Origin: Sulfitobacter sp.
GTDB lineage: Bacteria > Pseudomonadota > Alphaproteobacteria > Rhodobacterales > Rhodobacteraceae
Reading direction: 5' to 3'
Length of the DNA stretch: 44,481 nucleotides
Assembly: GCA_017854855.1 (NCBI GenBank)
Contig: JAFMGZ010000033.1
Span: 1-44,481 of the forward strand
In this document: in pieces, positions 26,297 through 33,962 of the stretch
How positions within the stretch are numbered: the stretch's first letter is position 1
Layout of the letters: each line of letters starts with the position of its first letter
Position numbers and translations under genes: made by a program
The notes under the pieces: model-generated
Databases searched by the model: none
The model's input: only the letters and a program-made list of their open reading frames with translations
Told to the model about the DNA's origin: nothing

Positions 26297-27130
26297 TTGT
26301 CGTATCATAGCCCAACGGAACTGGCTTTGGCCTTGGATATCGCGGCAACCCCTGGCGGCAAGATTGTCGCGGGCGGGACCGATGTCTACCCTTCTGCCAA
26401 GCAAGGCATCCATCCCGATCATTATCTGGATCTGACCCGCGTGGCCGAGTTGTGCGGCATCTCGCAAACCTCAGCAGGCTGGCGCATTGGTGCCGCCACC
26501 ACCTGGAGCCAGATCATCCGCGCCGATCTGCCACCCGCCTTTGACGGTTTGAAACAGGCGGCCCGCGAAGTTGGCAGCATCCAGATCCAGAACGCGGGCA
26601 CCATTGCGGGCAATCTGTGCAATGCCTCTCCGGCGGCTGACGGTGTGCCGCCCCTGCTGACCCTGGACGCCAGCGTTGAACTGGCCAGTGCCGCACGCGG
26701 CACGCGGGTCTTGCCACTGTCCGAATTTGTGCAAGGCGTGCGCCAGACCGCGCTGGCGGCGGATGAACTGGTCACGGCCATCTTGGTGCCACCGGTCCCT
26801 TTGGATGCGGGGTCCTGCTTTGAGAAACTGGGCAGCCGCAAGTATCTGGTGATCTCCATTACCATGACAGCGGCGCTTGTGCGCTGTGATAATCGCGGAC
26901 TGATCACTGCGGCACGTATCGCTGTGGGGGCCTGTTCCGCCGTGGCGCAGCGTCTGCCGGCACTTGAGGCTGAACTGATCGGCCAGCACATCAATGATAT
27001 TGCGGTGCGGCCAGACCACCTTGCCCCGCTCAGCCCGATTGATGACGTGCGCGGCAGCGGCCTGTTCCGGCTGGATGTGGTGGCAGAACAATGCCTTCGG
27101 GCGATCAGAAAGGCAGCAGGCCATGAATAA
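26297..27130 (+). CDS. FAD-binding subunit of a xanthine-dehydrogenase-family Mo hydroxylase
   Basis: The 277-residue protein starts with TTG, supported by GGGAGGG four bases upstream and by the family-typical N-terminus. It has the FAD-pyrophosphate motif IVAGGTDVYP (about 23-32) and the second FAD segment GSIQIQNAGTIAGNLCNASPAADGVPPLL-like at about 95-123, as in CoxM/XdhA-FAD/NdhF subunits. It carries electrons from the Fe-S clusters of the next gene product to an acceptor. It is the first gene of an operon and overlaps the next by eight bases. With the downstream reductase and enamidase it resembles nicotinate dehydrogenase FAD subunits. Confidence 0.88.
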   Translation: MSYHSPTELALALDIAATPGGKIVAGGTDVYPSAKQGIHPDHYLDLTRVAELCGISQTSAGWRIGAATTWSQIIRADLPPAFDGLKQAAREVGSIQIQNAGTIAGNLCNASPAADGVPPLLTLDASVELASAARGTRVLPLSEFVQGVRQTALAADELVTAILVPPVPLDAGSCFEKLGSRKYLVISITMTAALVRCDNRGLITAARIAVGACSAVAQRLPALEAELIGQHINDIAVRPDHLAPLSPIDDVRGSGLFRLDVVAEQCLRAIRKAAGHE

Positions 27131-29861
27131 GGACGCAGCACTCAAGGGCACCGCCTTTCATCTGGATGGCACCCCTGTCACCGGGTTTCCCGCGCCGGGC
27201 GAACGGCTGTCAGAAATGCTGCGCGAGGGGCTTGGGGCAAGGGACGTCAAGATCGGCTGCAACGCGGGCGATTGCGGGGCCTGTACCGTTCTGGTCGATG
27301 GTGCCCCCGTCTGTGCCTGTTTGACGCCGGCCCAGCAGGTTGCGGGACGGCAGGTCGAAACCCTTGCGGGGCTCTACAGATCTGATCCAATCGCCAAGGA
27401 TCTGGGTTCACGGTTCGAAGATCACGGGGCCGCGCAATGCGGCATCTGCACGCCGGGCATGATGGTTTCCGCCGTGGCCTTGCTGCGCGAAACGCCCGCA
27501 CCCAGCACGATGCAGGTGCAGGACGCTTTGGGCGGCGTGCTGTGTCGCTGCACGGGATATCGCAAGATCATCGACGCGGTGCGCGGTGTGACCCCCATGG
27601 CGCAGGCAGCAGAAGGCCAGGTCGGGGACGCGATCCGCAAACTCGACAGCGCGCCCAAGGTGTCGGGCCATGAGGCCTTTGGCGATGACGTGGCCCCCGC
27701 CGGCACGCTTGAGATTTTCATCCTCCGCTCCCCCTACCCGCGTGCGGGATTTGCACTGGGCGACACGCAAGCCTATGTGGCGGCGACCGACGGCATCGCG
27801 GCCGTGTTGACAGCCGCCGATATTCCCGGCCGCAATGTCTTTGGGGTGATCCCGCAGTTCATGGATCAACCGGTCTTTGCCGAAGCGGAAACCCGTTTTC
27901 GCGGCGAGGCCGTCGCAGCGATTGTCGGCACGCCTGAGGCCATTCGCGCCTTCAACCCTGCGGATTTCCCCATCACATGGGAAGAACGCCCCGCGGCATG
28001 CGACATTGCATCCGCGCAGGCCCCGGCAGCCGCCCAGCTGCACGCGGGACGCCCGGCCAATGTCATGTGCGGCGGCTTTGTCGCCTGCGGCGATGCGCAG
28101 GCCGCGCTGGCCGCCGCCGATGTCACCGTTGAGGGCCATTTCAGCAGCGGTTTTGTAGAGCACGCCTATATCGAGCCCGAAGCCGGTTTCGCCCGGATGG
28201 TGGGCGACCGCGTCGAGGTGCAGGCCTGTACCCAGGCCCCGGTCATGGACCGCGAGGCGCTTGAGATCATTCTGGGATTGGATGCCTCAAAGATCCGCAT
28301 CCTGCCCACGGCTGTAGGCGGCGGCTTTGGGGCCAAGCTGGACATCACCGTGCAACCCTATCTGGCACTGGCGGCGATGAAGACGGGCAAGCCTGTGCGC
28401 CTCACCTATTCGCGCAGCGAGTCGATGCAAAGTTCGACCAAGCGGCACCCGTCCGACATCACCTTGCAGATCGGTGCCACCAAAGAGGGCCGCATCACAG
28501 GGTTCAACTTCTTTGGGGCCTTTGACACCGGGGCCTATGCCAGCTGGGGCCCAACCGTGGCCAACCGCGTGCCGGTCCATGCCTCGGGCCCCTATCAGAT
28601 CGCGGACTACCGTGCTGAATCCAGGGGCATTCACACCAACAACCCGCCTGCAGGTGCCTTTCGGGGCTTTGGCGTGCCGCAATCTGCAATCGCACAGGAA
28701 AGCCTGTTTGACGTGCTGGCCGAAAAGCTGGGGATGGACGCGCTTGAATTCCGCATTCTCAATGCGCTTGAAAACGGTGCGACCACGGTCTGCGGACAGG
28801 TGTTCACCCAAGGGGTGGGCATTGGCAAATGCCTTGAAAGCCTGAGACCCGCCTGGGCGGCGGAACAGGCCGAGGCCCAGGCGTATAATGCCGCGAACAC
28901 CGTGCTGAAACGCGGTGTGGGGCTGGCGGCGGGCTGGTATGGCTGTGGCAATACCTCGCTGCCCAACCCTTCGACGATCAAATCGGGCATTCGTGCGGAT
29001 GGGACGGTTGTGCTGCATCAAGGGGCAATGGACATTGGCCAAGGGGCCAATACCGTCATCACGCAGATTTTCGCCACCGCGCTGGGGACAGAGGCCACCG
29101 GGATCGAGATCATCGGTGCCGACACCGATATCACGCCGGATGCGGGCAAGACATCGGCCTCGCGTCAGACCTATGTGTCGGGCAATGCCGCGCGCCTGTC
29201 AGGCGAGGCTTTGCGCGCGCAGATCCTGGATCTGATGAATGTGGCAAAGACCGCGCAACTGTCTTTTGGCGATGGTGTGATCCGTGCCACAGATGCAGCA
29301 GGCGCGCATGAGTTGACCCTGTCTGAGTTGACACCGGATGCCGAAGGCTATCTGCTGCGGGCGCAGGAAACCTATGACCCGCCCACCAAACCGCTGGATG
29401 CCAATGGCCAGGGTGAACCCTATGCGCAATTTGGCTATGCCGCGCATCTGGTGGTGGTCGAGGTCGACACGGCCTATGGCACGGTCAAACCGTTGAAATT
29501 CGTGGCTGCCCATGATGTGGGCAAGGCGATCAACCCGATGCTGGTTGAAGGTCAGGTACATGGCGGCATTGCCCAGGGCCTCGGCATGGCCTTGATGGAA
29601 GAATACCTGCCCGGGCGCACCGAGAACCTGCATGATTACCTGATCCCCACCATCGGGGATATCCCGCCGATTGAAACCATCATCATCGAAGAACCCGATG
29701 CCCATGGTCCTTATGGTGCCAAGGGTCTGGGCGAACATGTGCTGATCCCCACGGCCCCCGCGATCCTCAACGCGATCTATAACGCCACAGGGGCGCGGAT
29801 CACCCAAGTCCCGGCCACCCCCGCAAGGGTGCGCGCGGCAATAAAGGCATTGTCCGAATGA
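27123..29861 (+). CDS. Fused 2Fe-2S and molybdopterin subunit of a Mo hydroxylase (nicotinate-dehydrogenase-like)
   Basis: The 912-residue protein starts at ATG 27123, eight bases inside the previous gene. Residues 1-160 form the two-cluster ferredoxin part: plant-type 2Fe-2S cysteines 46, 51, 54 and 64 or 66, then 106, 109, 141 and 143 (CGICTPGMM, CRCTGY). The rest is the molybdopterin large subunit, with AVGGGFGAKLDI, GAFRGFGVPQS, GQGANTVITQI and the catalytic-type glutamate in GAKGLGEH near the C-terminus. These enzymes hydroxylate an aromatic carbon with water-derived oxygen. Small and large subunits are usually separate genes; here they are fused in one chain. The neighbours suggest a pyridine-type substrate such as nicotinate; other N-heterocycles are possible. 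Confidence 0.88.
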   Translation: MNKDAALKGTAFHLDGTPVTGFPAPGERLSEMLREGLGARDVKIGCNAGDCGACTVLVDGAPVCACLTPAQQVAGRQVETLAGLYRSDPIAKDLGSRFEDHGAAQCGICTPGMMVSAVALLRETPAPSTMQVQDALGGVLCRCTGYRKIIDAVRGVTPMAQAAEGQVGDAIRKLDSAPKVSGHEAFGDDVAPAGTLEIFILRSPYPRAGFALGDTQAYVAATDGIAAVLTAADIPGRNVFGVIPQFMDQPVFAEAETRFRGEAVAAIVGTPEAIRAFNPADFPITWEERPAACDIASAQAPAAAQLHAGRPANVMCGGFVACGDAQAALAAADVTVEGHFSSGFVEHAYIEPEAGFARMVGDRVEVQACTQAPVMDREALEIILGLDASKIRILPTAVGGGFGAKLDITVQPYLALAAMKTGKPVRLTYSRSESMQSSTKRHPSDITLQIGATKEGRITGFNFFGAFDTGAYASWGPTVANRVPVHASGPYQIADYRAESRGIHTNNPPAGAFRGFGVPQSAIAQESLFDVLAEKLGMDALEFRILNALENGATTVCGQVFTQGVGIGKCLESLRPAWAAEQAEAQAYNAANTVLKRGVGLAAGWYGCGNTSLPNPSTIKSGIRADGTVVLHQGAMDIGQGANTVITQIFATALGTEATGIEIIGADTDITPDAGKTSASRQTYVSGNAARLSGEALRAQILDLMNVAKTAQLSFGDGVIRATDAAGAHELTLSELTPDAEGYLLRAQETYDPPTKPLDANGQGEPYAQFGYAAHLVVVEVDTAYGTVKPLKFVAAHDVGKAINPMLVEGQVHGGIAQGLGMALMEEYLPGRTENLHDYLIPTIGDIPPIETIIIEEPDAHGPYGAKGLGEHVLIPTAPAILNAIYNATGARITQVPATPARVRAAIKALSE

Positions 29862-31348
29862 AAGACGCAGAAACACCCGCAAAAATCCGATGTGACGCCT
29901 GCCCGGTGATGTGTTTCATTGCCGATGGGAAATCCGGTGCCTGTGACCGCTATGCCAACCACGCGGGCGAGCTGGTGCGGCTGGACCCGCTGACGATCAT
30001 CGAGGGGACGGACCAGAAACTGGTCCCCTTCCTCAAAGACAGCGCGCCGGATGAATGGGATGGCAATATCGTCAAGGGCGACCGTCCCTTCGTGACAGCG
30101 GTGGGTGCGGGCACGACCTATCCTGATTACAAACCAGCACCTTTCATCGTCTCGCAGGATATCGACGGGGTGGACATGGTGACGGTCGTGACAGAAGGCA
30201 TTTTCTCTTACTGCGGTGTGAAGGTGAAGATCGACACAGACCGCCATATCGGCCACGAACGCGATGTGGTCTATGCGGATGGTGAGCCTATTGGCCATGT
30301 GATGACCTCTGAATACGGCTCCAAGATGCTGTCGCTGGGCGGGGTTGAACATCTGACCGGCGGCTCCAAAAAGGAAGGTCGCGTGACCTGTGACGCCCTG
30401 CTGCGCCTGTGCAACCGCGAAGCCGTCGAGGTCACGATTGGCGAAGAGGACCACAGGACCCAGGTGATCATCCAGGCGGGCAAGGCACCGATCATCAACG
30501 GGGTCGAGGAAAAGCTGATGCGCGTGGGATGCGGTTCTGCCACCATCGGGATGTTTGCCAAGCAGTGGCTGGGCCATGCGGATGACGTGGTGGTGGTGGA
30601 TGACCACATCACCGGCGTCTTGTCAGAGCATGAGGCCGGCAAGCAATTGGAAATGCCGCCCACCGGCATCAAGATCAAGGGCCGTCGGTCAACACCCGGC
30701 CGGTATTTTCAGGTCGCCGATCCCGGCACCGGATGGGGCGGCACCAATATCGAAGACCCGCTGACCATTCTCGGCCCTTTCAACCCCAAGATCGCGCGGC
30801 AGGGCATGCGTCTGCTGATGGTCTCTACCACTGGAGAGCAGTTCAGCTATTACGAGTTGGACGCCGATCTGGTGCCGCAGCCCGCCCCGATGCCCCACGC
30901 ACTGAAGGTCTCTACCGATATCATCGCCGAAAACTGCGAACCGTCGATCTGTTCGGTGCTGTTCATGGGCGGTGCGGGCGGCAGCCTTCGGGCGGGCGTG
31001 ACCGAAAACCCCGTGCGGCTGACCCGTTCGGTCAAGGATGCCCTGACCCATGTGTCCTGTGGCGGGGCTGCGGCCTATGTCTGGCCCGGTGGCGGGATCA
31101 CGGTGATGGTGGATGTGCTGGACATGCCCACAGGCTCCTTTGGCTATGTGCCGACGCCCGCGCTGGTGGCCCCGATCGAATTTTCCCTCAGGGTCAGCGA
31201 TTACAAGACCCTCGGCGGCCATATGTCAGAGATCAGGCCAGTTGCAGATGTGTCCGAAGAACCTTTGCGCAAGGTGACGCTGGACCGGCACAAACATAAC
31301 CCGATGGCGCGTGAAAATTATCGCTGGTCCAAGGACGCGCCCAGCTGA
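29858..31348 (+). CDS. hnr: 6-hydroxynicotinate-reductase-like iron-sulfur flavoprotein
   Basis: The 496-residue protein begins with a cysteine cluster C12-x2-C15-x3-C19-x9-C29, suited to an Fe-S centre, and has further cysteines in YCGVK, VTCDALLRLC, VGCGSAT, ENCEPSIC and VSCGG. It resembles the Hnr family from Eubacterium barkeri, which reduces 6-hydroxynicotinate to 1,4,5,6-tetrahydro-6-oxonicotinate and is known to carry covalently bound flavin plus Fe-S clusters. It would perform reductive dearomatisation after the Mo-hydroxylase step. Start and stop overlap neighbours (ATGA and TGATG). The flavin-attachment residue is not obvious: no canonical SGAT-type motif is present, though GSAT occurs in VGCGSATIG. 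Assignment rests on recalled family resemblance and on the context. Confidence 0.8.
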   Translation: MKDAETPAKIRCDACPVMCFIADGKSGACDRYANHAGELVRLDPLTIIEGTDQKLVPFLKDSAPDEWDGNIVKGDRPFVTAVGAGTTYPDYKPAPFIVSQDIDGVDMVTVVTEGIFSYCGVKVKIDTDRHIGHERDVVYADGEPIGHVMTSEYGSKMLSLGGVEHLTGGSKKEGRVTCDALLRLCNREAVEVTIGEEDHRTQVIIQAGKAPIINGVEEKLMRVGCGSATIGMFAKQWLGHADDVVVVDDHITGVLSEHEAGKQLEMPPTGIKIKGRRSTPGRYFQVADPGTGWGGTNIEDPLTILGPFNPKIARQGMRLLMVSTTGEQFSYYELDADLVPQPAPMPHALKVSTDIIAENCEPSICSVLFMGGAGGSLRAGVTENPVRLTRSVKDALTHVSCGGAAAYVWPGGGITVMVDVLDMPTGSFGYVPTPALVAPIEFSLRVSDYKTLGGHMSEIRPVADVSEEPLRKVTLDRHKHNPMARENYRWSKDAPS

Positions 31349-32208
31349 TGGGACCGGCTGCAGCCCTTTTGCCCTGTGGCACACGCCTGCATCTGCAGCA
31401 CGGGCCGATTGACCTGATCATCGGGGCTGACGGGGACCGCGCGGCGGCATTCCTTGCTGCACGCGCGTGTTTCTTTGACGTGCTGGACGGGCTGGTGTCT
31501 GAACTGGATGCATTGCGCCAACCGCTGACAGCCCGCCTTGCCCGGCCCGAAGGCCCTGTCGCACAGCGCATGGACCGCGCCGTGCGGCCCTATGCCGGTG
31601 GCCCTTTCGTCACGCGCATGGCCGCCGTGGCGGGCAGTGTCGCAGATGAGGTTCTGGCCGCGATGCGCAGCGCCACACCGCTCAGCCGGGCCTATGTGAA
31701 CAACGGCGGCGATATCGCAGTGCATCTGGCACCGGGGCACGGCTTTGTCACGGGGATGGCAGGCCATGACGGCCAGTCGCTGGGCCAGCTGACCATCGAC
31801 CACGGACAATCCATCAAGGGCATCGCGACCAGCGGGCGGCATGGCCGCAGCTTCAGCCTGGGGATCGCCGACAGTGTGACGGTTCTGGCCGCCAGCGCCG
31901 CCGCCGCAGATGTCGCCGCCACATTGATCGCCAATGCGGTGGACCTGCCGGGCCACCCTGCCATCACGCGCCGGGCAGCGCGCGACATTGATGACACGTC
32001 TGACCTGGGCGATCTGCCTGTCGTCACCCATTGCGCCACCTTGACTGCCAGTGACCGGGTCCGGGCGCTTGGCGCGGGGCGGCAAATGGCGGACGATCTA
32101 ATCCAGCGCGGCCTTATTGCAGGTGCCGCGCTCTTCCTGCAGGGTGCGGCTGTGGCGACGCAATCCGCCCCTTTTACATTGTCCCAAAGGATGCCTGAAC
32201 ATGCCTGA
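31348..32208 (+). CDS. UPF0280 family protein, ApbE-like fold
   Basis: The 286-residue protein belongs to UPF0280, a family placed in the ApbE superfamily. ApbE-like features are visible: VNNGGDIAVHL (117-127), GIATSGRHGRSFSLGIADSVTVLA (158-181) with its TSG turn, and ADVAAT (188-192), comparable to the NxGGD, ATSG and ADALAT segments of ApbE flavin transferases. ApbE enzymes attach FMN from FAD to Ser/Thr of target flavoproteins. It starts on the last base of the reductase stop, so the two are translationally coupled, and a role in covalent flavinylation of that reductase is an attractive inference. No lipobox or signal peptide is visible, in keeping with a cytoplasmic target. Confidence 0.8.
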   Translation: MGPAAALLPCGTRLHLQHGPIDLIIGADGDRAAAFLAARACFFDVLDGLVSELDALRQPLTARLARPEGPVAQRMDRAVRPYAGGPFVTRMAAVAGSVADEVLAAMRSATPLSRAYVNNGGDIAVHLAPGHGFVTGMAGHDGQSLGQLTIDHGQSIKGIATSGRHGRSFSLGIADSVTVLAASAAAADVAATLIANAVDLPGHPAITRRAARDIDDTSDLGDLPVVTHCATLTASDRVRALGAGRQMADDLIQRGLIAGAALFLQGAAVATQSAPFTLSQRMPEHA

Positions 32209-32782
32209 CGTAATCCTGCGCAAAACGATCTTTTCGATCGAAGAGATTTTCCACGAAGGCGGCCCGACGCCTGCCAAATCCCTGCGCCGTGCCTCTGCGC
32301 TGGCGATCATCGAAAACCCCTTTGCGGGCCGCTATGTCGAGGAAATTCAATCTTTTATGGAGGACCTAAAGCCCCTGGGCCTGACCATGGCGCAAAAGCT
32401 GGTGGATATGTTGGGCGGGCCTGACCAGATCGAAGGCTACGGCAAGGGCGCGTTGATCGGCGAGGCCGGAGAGCTGGAACATGGCGCGCTGTGGCATGCG
32501 CCGGGCGGCTATGCGATGCGGGCCCTGCTGGACAATTCCAATGCCATCGTGCCCTCAACCAAGAAGGTCACCGGCGTCGGCGGGCGGCTGGACATTCCCA
32601 TCACCCATATCAACGCGTCCTATGTGCGCAGCCATTTCGACTCAATGGAAGTCGGTGGCAATGATTGCCCCCGCGCCAATGAACTGGTCTTTGCACTGGT
32701 GATGAGCACGGGCGCACGGATTCACAACCGCGCAGGCGGCCTTGCCGCTGCTGACGTCAAAGGGGAGGACGGATTGCGATGA
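32201..32782 (+). CDS. Amino acid synthesis family protein (PF06684), copy 1
   Basis: The 193-residue protein starts at ATG 32201, overlapping the previous stop by eight bases. Conserved segments are AIIENPFAGRYVEE (about 35-48), EGYGKGALIGEAGELEHGALWH (about 78-99), DIPITHINASYVRSHFDSMEV (about 133-153), CPRANEL and VKGEDGLR at the end. The same blocks occur in the next gene, so the two are tandem paralogs. The family name 'amino acid synthesis' is historical; no reaction is established that I know of. Conserved His, Glu and Arg residues suggest an enzyme. Within this operon a step on the reduced ring or its ring-opened product is the natural guess. Confidence 0.8.
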   Translation: MPDVILRKTIFSIEEIFHEGGPTPAKSLRRASALAIIENPFAGRYVEEIQSFMEDLKPLGLTMAQKLVDMLGGPDQIEGYGKGALIGEAGELEHGALWHAPGGYAMRALLDNSNAIVPSTKKVTGVGGRLDIPITHINASYVRSHFDSMEVGGNDCPRANELVFALVMSTGARIHNRAGGLAAADVKGEDGLR

Positions 32783-33363
32783 CCGCCAAGATCAGAAAGA
32801 TTGCGATCAACATCGAAGAAACCCACCGCGAGATCGGCCGCGAGATTTCGCCGCCCACGCGCAAGGCAGTGGCTGTTGCGGTGATCGAGAACCCCTTTGC
32901 CGGTATCTACCAGGAGGACCTGACAGAGCTGATGGACATCGGTGCCGAACTGGGCGCGCTTCTGGGCGAGAAATGCGTCTCGGCTTTGGGCATCACCCCC
33001 GCGCAGGCCGAAAGCTATGGCAAATCCGCAATGGTGGGAGAGAACGGCGAGCTGGAACATGCCGCGGCGATCCTGCATCCCAAACTGGGCGCGCCCTTGC
33101 GGGCGGCGGTGGAAAAGGGTGCGGCGCTGGTGGCGTCCTCCAAGAAGATGGGCAGCCCCGGTCAGGTGCTGGACGTGCCACTGGGCCACAAGGATGCCGC
33201 CTATGTGCGCAGCCATTTCGACGGGATCGAAGTGCGCCTGAACGACGCCCCCCGCGCGAATGAGATCATGGTGGCAGTGGCCGTGACCGACAGCGGACGC
33301 CCCCTGCCCCGCGTGGGCGGTCTGACACATGCCGATGCCAAGGGCGAAGACGGGCTGCGATAA
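32779..33363 (+). CDS. Amino acid synthesis family protein (PF06684), copy 2
   Basis: The 194-residue protein is a paralog of its upstream neighbour, with AVIENPFAGIYQED (about 35-48), ESYGKSAMVGENGELEHAAAILHP (about 79-102), DVPLGHKDAAYVRSHFDGIEV (about 134-154), APRANEI and AKGEDGLR. It is clearly diverged between these blocks. It overlaps the first copy by ATGA, so both are probably made in equal amounts, which suits a heteromeric complex. The function is unknown. Keeping both copies with all shared motifs intact suggests each is functional. Confidence 0.8.
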   Translation: MTAKIRKIAINIEETHREIGREISPPTRKAVAVAVIENPFAGIYQEDLTELMDIGAELGALLGEKCVSALGITPAQAESYGKSAMVGENGELEHAAAILHPKLGAPLRAAVEKGAALVASSKKMGSPGQVLDVPLGHKDAAYVRSHFDGIEVRLNDAPRANEIMVAVAVTDSGRPLPRVGGLTHADAKGEDGLR

Positions 33364-33410
33364 AGGCAAAGACGGTTGTATTGGCCATGGCGGCTGGGGT
33401 ATGAAATGAC

Positions 33411-33851
33411 ATGGCCCCAGCTACTGACCTTACTGCTGAACGTGATTACGTCCTTGAGGCGCAGGTGGGATACCTGTTGCGGCTGGCCAGCCAGCGCCAT
33501 GCGACGATCTTTCAAAAACATGCGATTGACCAGCTGACCGCGACGCAGTTCACGACGCTGATCCGCGTTGCCGAACAGGGTGACGTGTCCCAAAACCATC
33601 TGGGCCGGATGGCCGCGATGGATGTGGCAACGGTCAAAGGGGTCGTGGACAGGCTCAAGGCCAAGGGCCTGATGCAATCAACGCCCGATCTGGTGGACAA
33701 ACGCCGCTCTGTCATTTCGCTGACGCCAAAGGGTCAGGCCCTGATCGACGATCTCAAGGCCATGGGCCTGTTGATCACCGAAGAAACGCTGGCCCCGCTC
33801 ACGCAGCAAGAGCGTCAGACCCTGATCACCCTGCTGCGCAAGATTTCCTAG
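33411..33851 (+). CDS. MarR-family regulator of the heterocycle operon
   Basis: The 146-residue protein has the MarR winged helix: LTATQFTTLIRVAEQGDVSQNHLGRMAAMDVATVKGVVDRLKAKGLM (about 43-89) followed by the wing residues DKRRSVISLTPKGQ (about 97-110), flanked by dimerisation helices. MarR proteins usually repress catabolic operons and are released by an aromatic ligand. It is the last gene of the rightward operon, 47 bases after the PF06684 pair, and converges on the enamidase gene. Candidate operator sequences lie at the operon promoter (26233-26277) and upstream of the transporter operon (39856-39871). Confidence 0.9.
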   Translation: MAPATDLTAERDYVLEAQVGYLLRLASQRHATIFQKHAIDQLTATQFTTLIRVAEQGDVSQNHLGRMAAMDVATVKGVVDRLKAKGLMQSTPDLVDKRRSVISLTPKGQALIDDLKAMGLLITEETLAPLTQQERQTLITLLRKIS

Positions 33852-33962
33852 ACCGTTTCCGGCAAGAACCGACATCCCTTAAGACTGCCTGAAATCAGAG
33901 AGTTCAGCCCGCTTAGGGCTGCCAGATCCATGAGCGATGCCAAGAGGCGCTTTGGGTGGATA

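Noticed and set aside
28287..29042. Long antisense frame inside the Mo-hydroxylase gene (others at 25109-26092 inside katG and 12706-14352 opposite lcdH)
   Set aside because: These are mirror frames typical of GC-rich genes with biased third positions; their translations are rich in His, Arg and Gly and show no domain.
26297..31348. Calling the Mo hydroxylase xanthine dehydrogenase or CO dehydrogenase
   Set aside because: The neighbouring reductase and enamidase do not fit purine or CO metabolism, and I did not see the CO-dehydrogenase AYRCSFR active-site loop (GAFRGFGVPQS is present instead).
33905..33921. CAGCCC/GGGCTG stem between marR and the enamidase gene as a terminator
   Set aside because: It is only 6 bp with a 5-base loop and no T-run on either strand.
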